Of a stretch of DNA of 64,000 nt, positions 62,093-64,000 are shown in pieces. The notes under the pieces were generated by a model that saw nothing but the letters and a program-made list of their open reading frames with translations, was not told the origin of the DNA and did not search any database. The DNA is taken from positions 62,001 through 126,000 of the forward strand of contig MU405328.1 in NCBI GenBank assembly GCA_022836615.1. The letters are read 5' to 3'. The position numbers and the translations under genes were made by a program. Every line of letters begins with the position of its first letter. Within the stretch, counting starts at the first letter, position 1. This stretch comes from Annulohypoxylon bovei var. microspora (lineage: Eukaryota; Ascomycota; Sordariomycetes; Xylariales; Hypoxylaceae).

Positions 62093-64000
62093 GGGGCTAA
62101 ATAGCTATGTGAGACTGTTAAGAGGGCATACATGTGGAGAGTGAATTAGGTACCTACTTAAGTAATAAAGATTACTATGTGCTCCAAATTACCTTATAGG
62201 TTATTATAGCTAGTGATCAGTCTATAGTACTTAGCTATAATACTCATACAAATTACGTAGCGGCACCGCGAAGAGATACGCCCAGCCGAAGGAAGATGAT
62301 AATGTCTTTGTGTAGTTATAAGATGTTGGACATGTATCTACCTACATATAACACTTTGCATTTAGGGTAAAAGATAAGCCTTAGGCTGATTCACTTGGTG
62401 TACTTTTGAGTAGGCTCTAAAATATCCTTCTACCTAGGTATCTAAGGTAACGGTTTCCCTGTGTTGATATTAGACATGATCGTCATGTTAAGAACTAACA
62501 GTGAAAGCGATCTAGGAACTCGACATCGGAAAGCCGCTAGCTATATGTATAAAGGGGCTTTCGGCTCTAAAGATCTTATATGGATTCGAACGTTAATAGT
62601 AATACATTAATATAGCTAACAGCGAGCCTCCTGCTATTATGTCTCACTATGTGACACCTCTTTCGCGCATAAATAGTGTGGTGATTTTTAATAGAAAAAC
62701 TTCACCGCAAAACATCGTCATGTTCTTGATGATTTGTTAGAACATAAAGAGTTTACTATACGCTTATTTTGCTTCCTAATTAACTAGATATTATTTCAAT
62801 CATTTGAATATTGTCTATTAGATGAGGACTTCAGTAAGAAACGGGCAATATCAAAGGTTGCCTAAATACATATGAGTTGCGTCGACTACTTGAAGAATAT
62901 AACGACAAAAAGGGGGTTCATGGCCTCTTGGCGTTTGTCCCAATCATATTGAAAACATATAGTAGTTGAGAGTTCACGCATACGTCTCTCATGATGGGTG
63001 TGCCGTACATAGGTACCTAGGTAGATAGTCTATCTATCGGGGTAGCGTGTTGTACTTGTTAATGATGGTTTCACGGATCCGGCAGAATCTCAAACACTAC
63101 GATGCGGTCCGCTTGGTAACACCTCGGTGGTAACAAGAACAGCAGAGCCTCAGTGGAGAAAACTCTGCGCCTTCCGTCACTGCGGTAGCTACGCTGTATG
63201 CGAAATCTTCTTAATAAATACTGTCGAAAAATACAGCAGCCCAAACGAGAGATCTTGCAGGCTACGAGATACTGTAAGAATATTTTTTAAAAAAATGGCT
63301 AGGAAAGAAACACAATGCTAGACAGCCATACTCGTATCTTGTAAGAATGCCCTCTGTACTACGAATGTCCCATAACGACACATCACTGGAACCCACGAAC
63401 ACGCCAAACAGGTTGGAGTAGAGCTGTTTGGAGGGACACTAAAGCAATCCATCATTTCGGTGTCATGGTAGCCACATCGACCTGTTGAAGCAAGCGCGGG
63501 GCTTCTTACCTCCCACTGAGTCAATTCCAAATGCTTTCGGTGCTCTCGGAACTAAGGCCGCGTAAGAATGGAAAGGAAGGATCACCTCCAAGGACATGAT
63601 GGGCAAGATATTCTTAGCAACTTCAGCCGTATGAAGTATCAAATGAGAGAATGCCATATACGACGGCCCATCTGCAGGTCCCTCGTGGACCTGTGATGAA
63701 GTTTCGGAAAAGAGGGTGCAGATAAGCGTCGCTACAGATGCGTGCCTGAGTACAGTAGACGCATGAATAGTGAGACACAGCTCCGCAATATCCGTTGCTG
63801 ATGGTGGGAATATCAAGCTATTCGACCACCATACCGAGGCAAATCCTCTAGCTAGAACTAGGCAAATCTGGATTTTAACGTCGGTTAGAACGCTTTGTCT
63901 TTAGTGCTTATATCTACACCACAAGCTACGTACAAAAGCGATGTAGTTCGATAATTGATGCTTCGATATGACCTGGGCATGAGAATCAGCTCTTGGTAAT
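62093..64000. other. Gene-poor right end
   Basis: About 1.9 kb with no supported gene. Palindromes TAGGTACCTA (62147-62156, 63010-63019) and TACCTAGGTA (62431-62440, 63014-63023) recur. On the minus strand 63816-63463 stays open for 117 codons without an ATG start, and a GGTAAG donor-like site lies near its end. This could be a decayed or partial exon, but the protein is not recognisable, so it is not called. Confidence 0.45.

Noticed and set aside
62560..62650. Possible minus-strand tRNA around the GTTCGAATCC sequence at about 62582-62592
   Set aside because: Only the B-box matches. No A-box at suitable spacing and no cloverleaf pairing.

Overview
This is a nuclear window from a filamentous ascomycete, most likely a sordariomycete-type Pezizomycotina. 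The evidence is the short GT-AG introns (55-139 nt) with CTRAC-type branch sites, fungal housekeeping genes, and a very long block carrying the signature of repeat-induced point mutation (RIP). No gene is cut by a window edge. All domain, splice and repeat calls were made by eye from the sequence.

Layout. (1) 1-37.27 kb is extremely AT-rich, TpA-dense DNA with CpA/TpG depleted and CpG still present; it holds no credible gene. It reads as RIP-destroyed transposons. Two GC-normal islands interrupt it. One is an inverted-repeat element at 25.4-27.0 kb with a second inverted-repeat element nested inside. The other is a fold-back MITE at 27.33-28.04 kb. Two copies of a degenerate short-motif repeat (9.3-9.9 kb and 35.8-36.2 kb) show that the block contains dispersed repeats. 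(2) 37.3-60.3 kb is ordinary gene-bearing DNA: cytosolic asparaginyl-tRNA synthetase (+), a four-RRM Mrn1/Nrd1-type RNA-binding protein (+) with a 1-kb ATG-free leader, a histidine acid phosphatase (-), a mitochondrial-type PPR protein (+), the kinetochore protein Mis12/Mtw1 (-), a proline-rich SH3-ligand-like protein (+), TCTP/Tma19 (-), the sphinganine C4-hydroxylase Sur2 (+) and a small membrane protein of DUF7704 type (+) with an apparent frameshift. (3) 60.3-64.0 kb is gene-poor, with a tRNA-like/SINE-like repeat pair, a 255-bp MITE and recurrent TAGGTACCTA-type palindromes.

The genes are unrelated housekeeping functions (translation, RNA regulation, kinetochore, sphingolipid synthesis) and do not form a cluster or pathway. 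Three neighbours are arranged head to head with shared promoters (phosphatase/PPR, Mis12/proline-rich, TCTP/SUR2). The most notable points are the abrupt edge between RIP heterochromatin and an essential tRNA synthetase gene, the nested transposon with asymmetric RIP between its arms, the foldback element that could make a hairpin RNA, and the ATG-free leader of the RNA-binding protein gene. I found no convincing novel multi-gene system.
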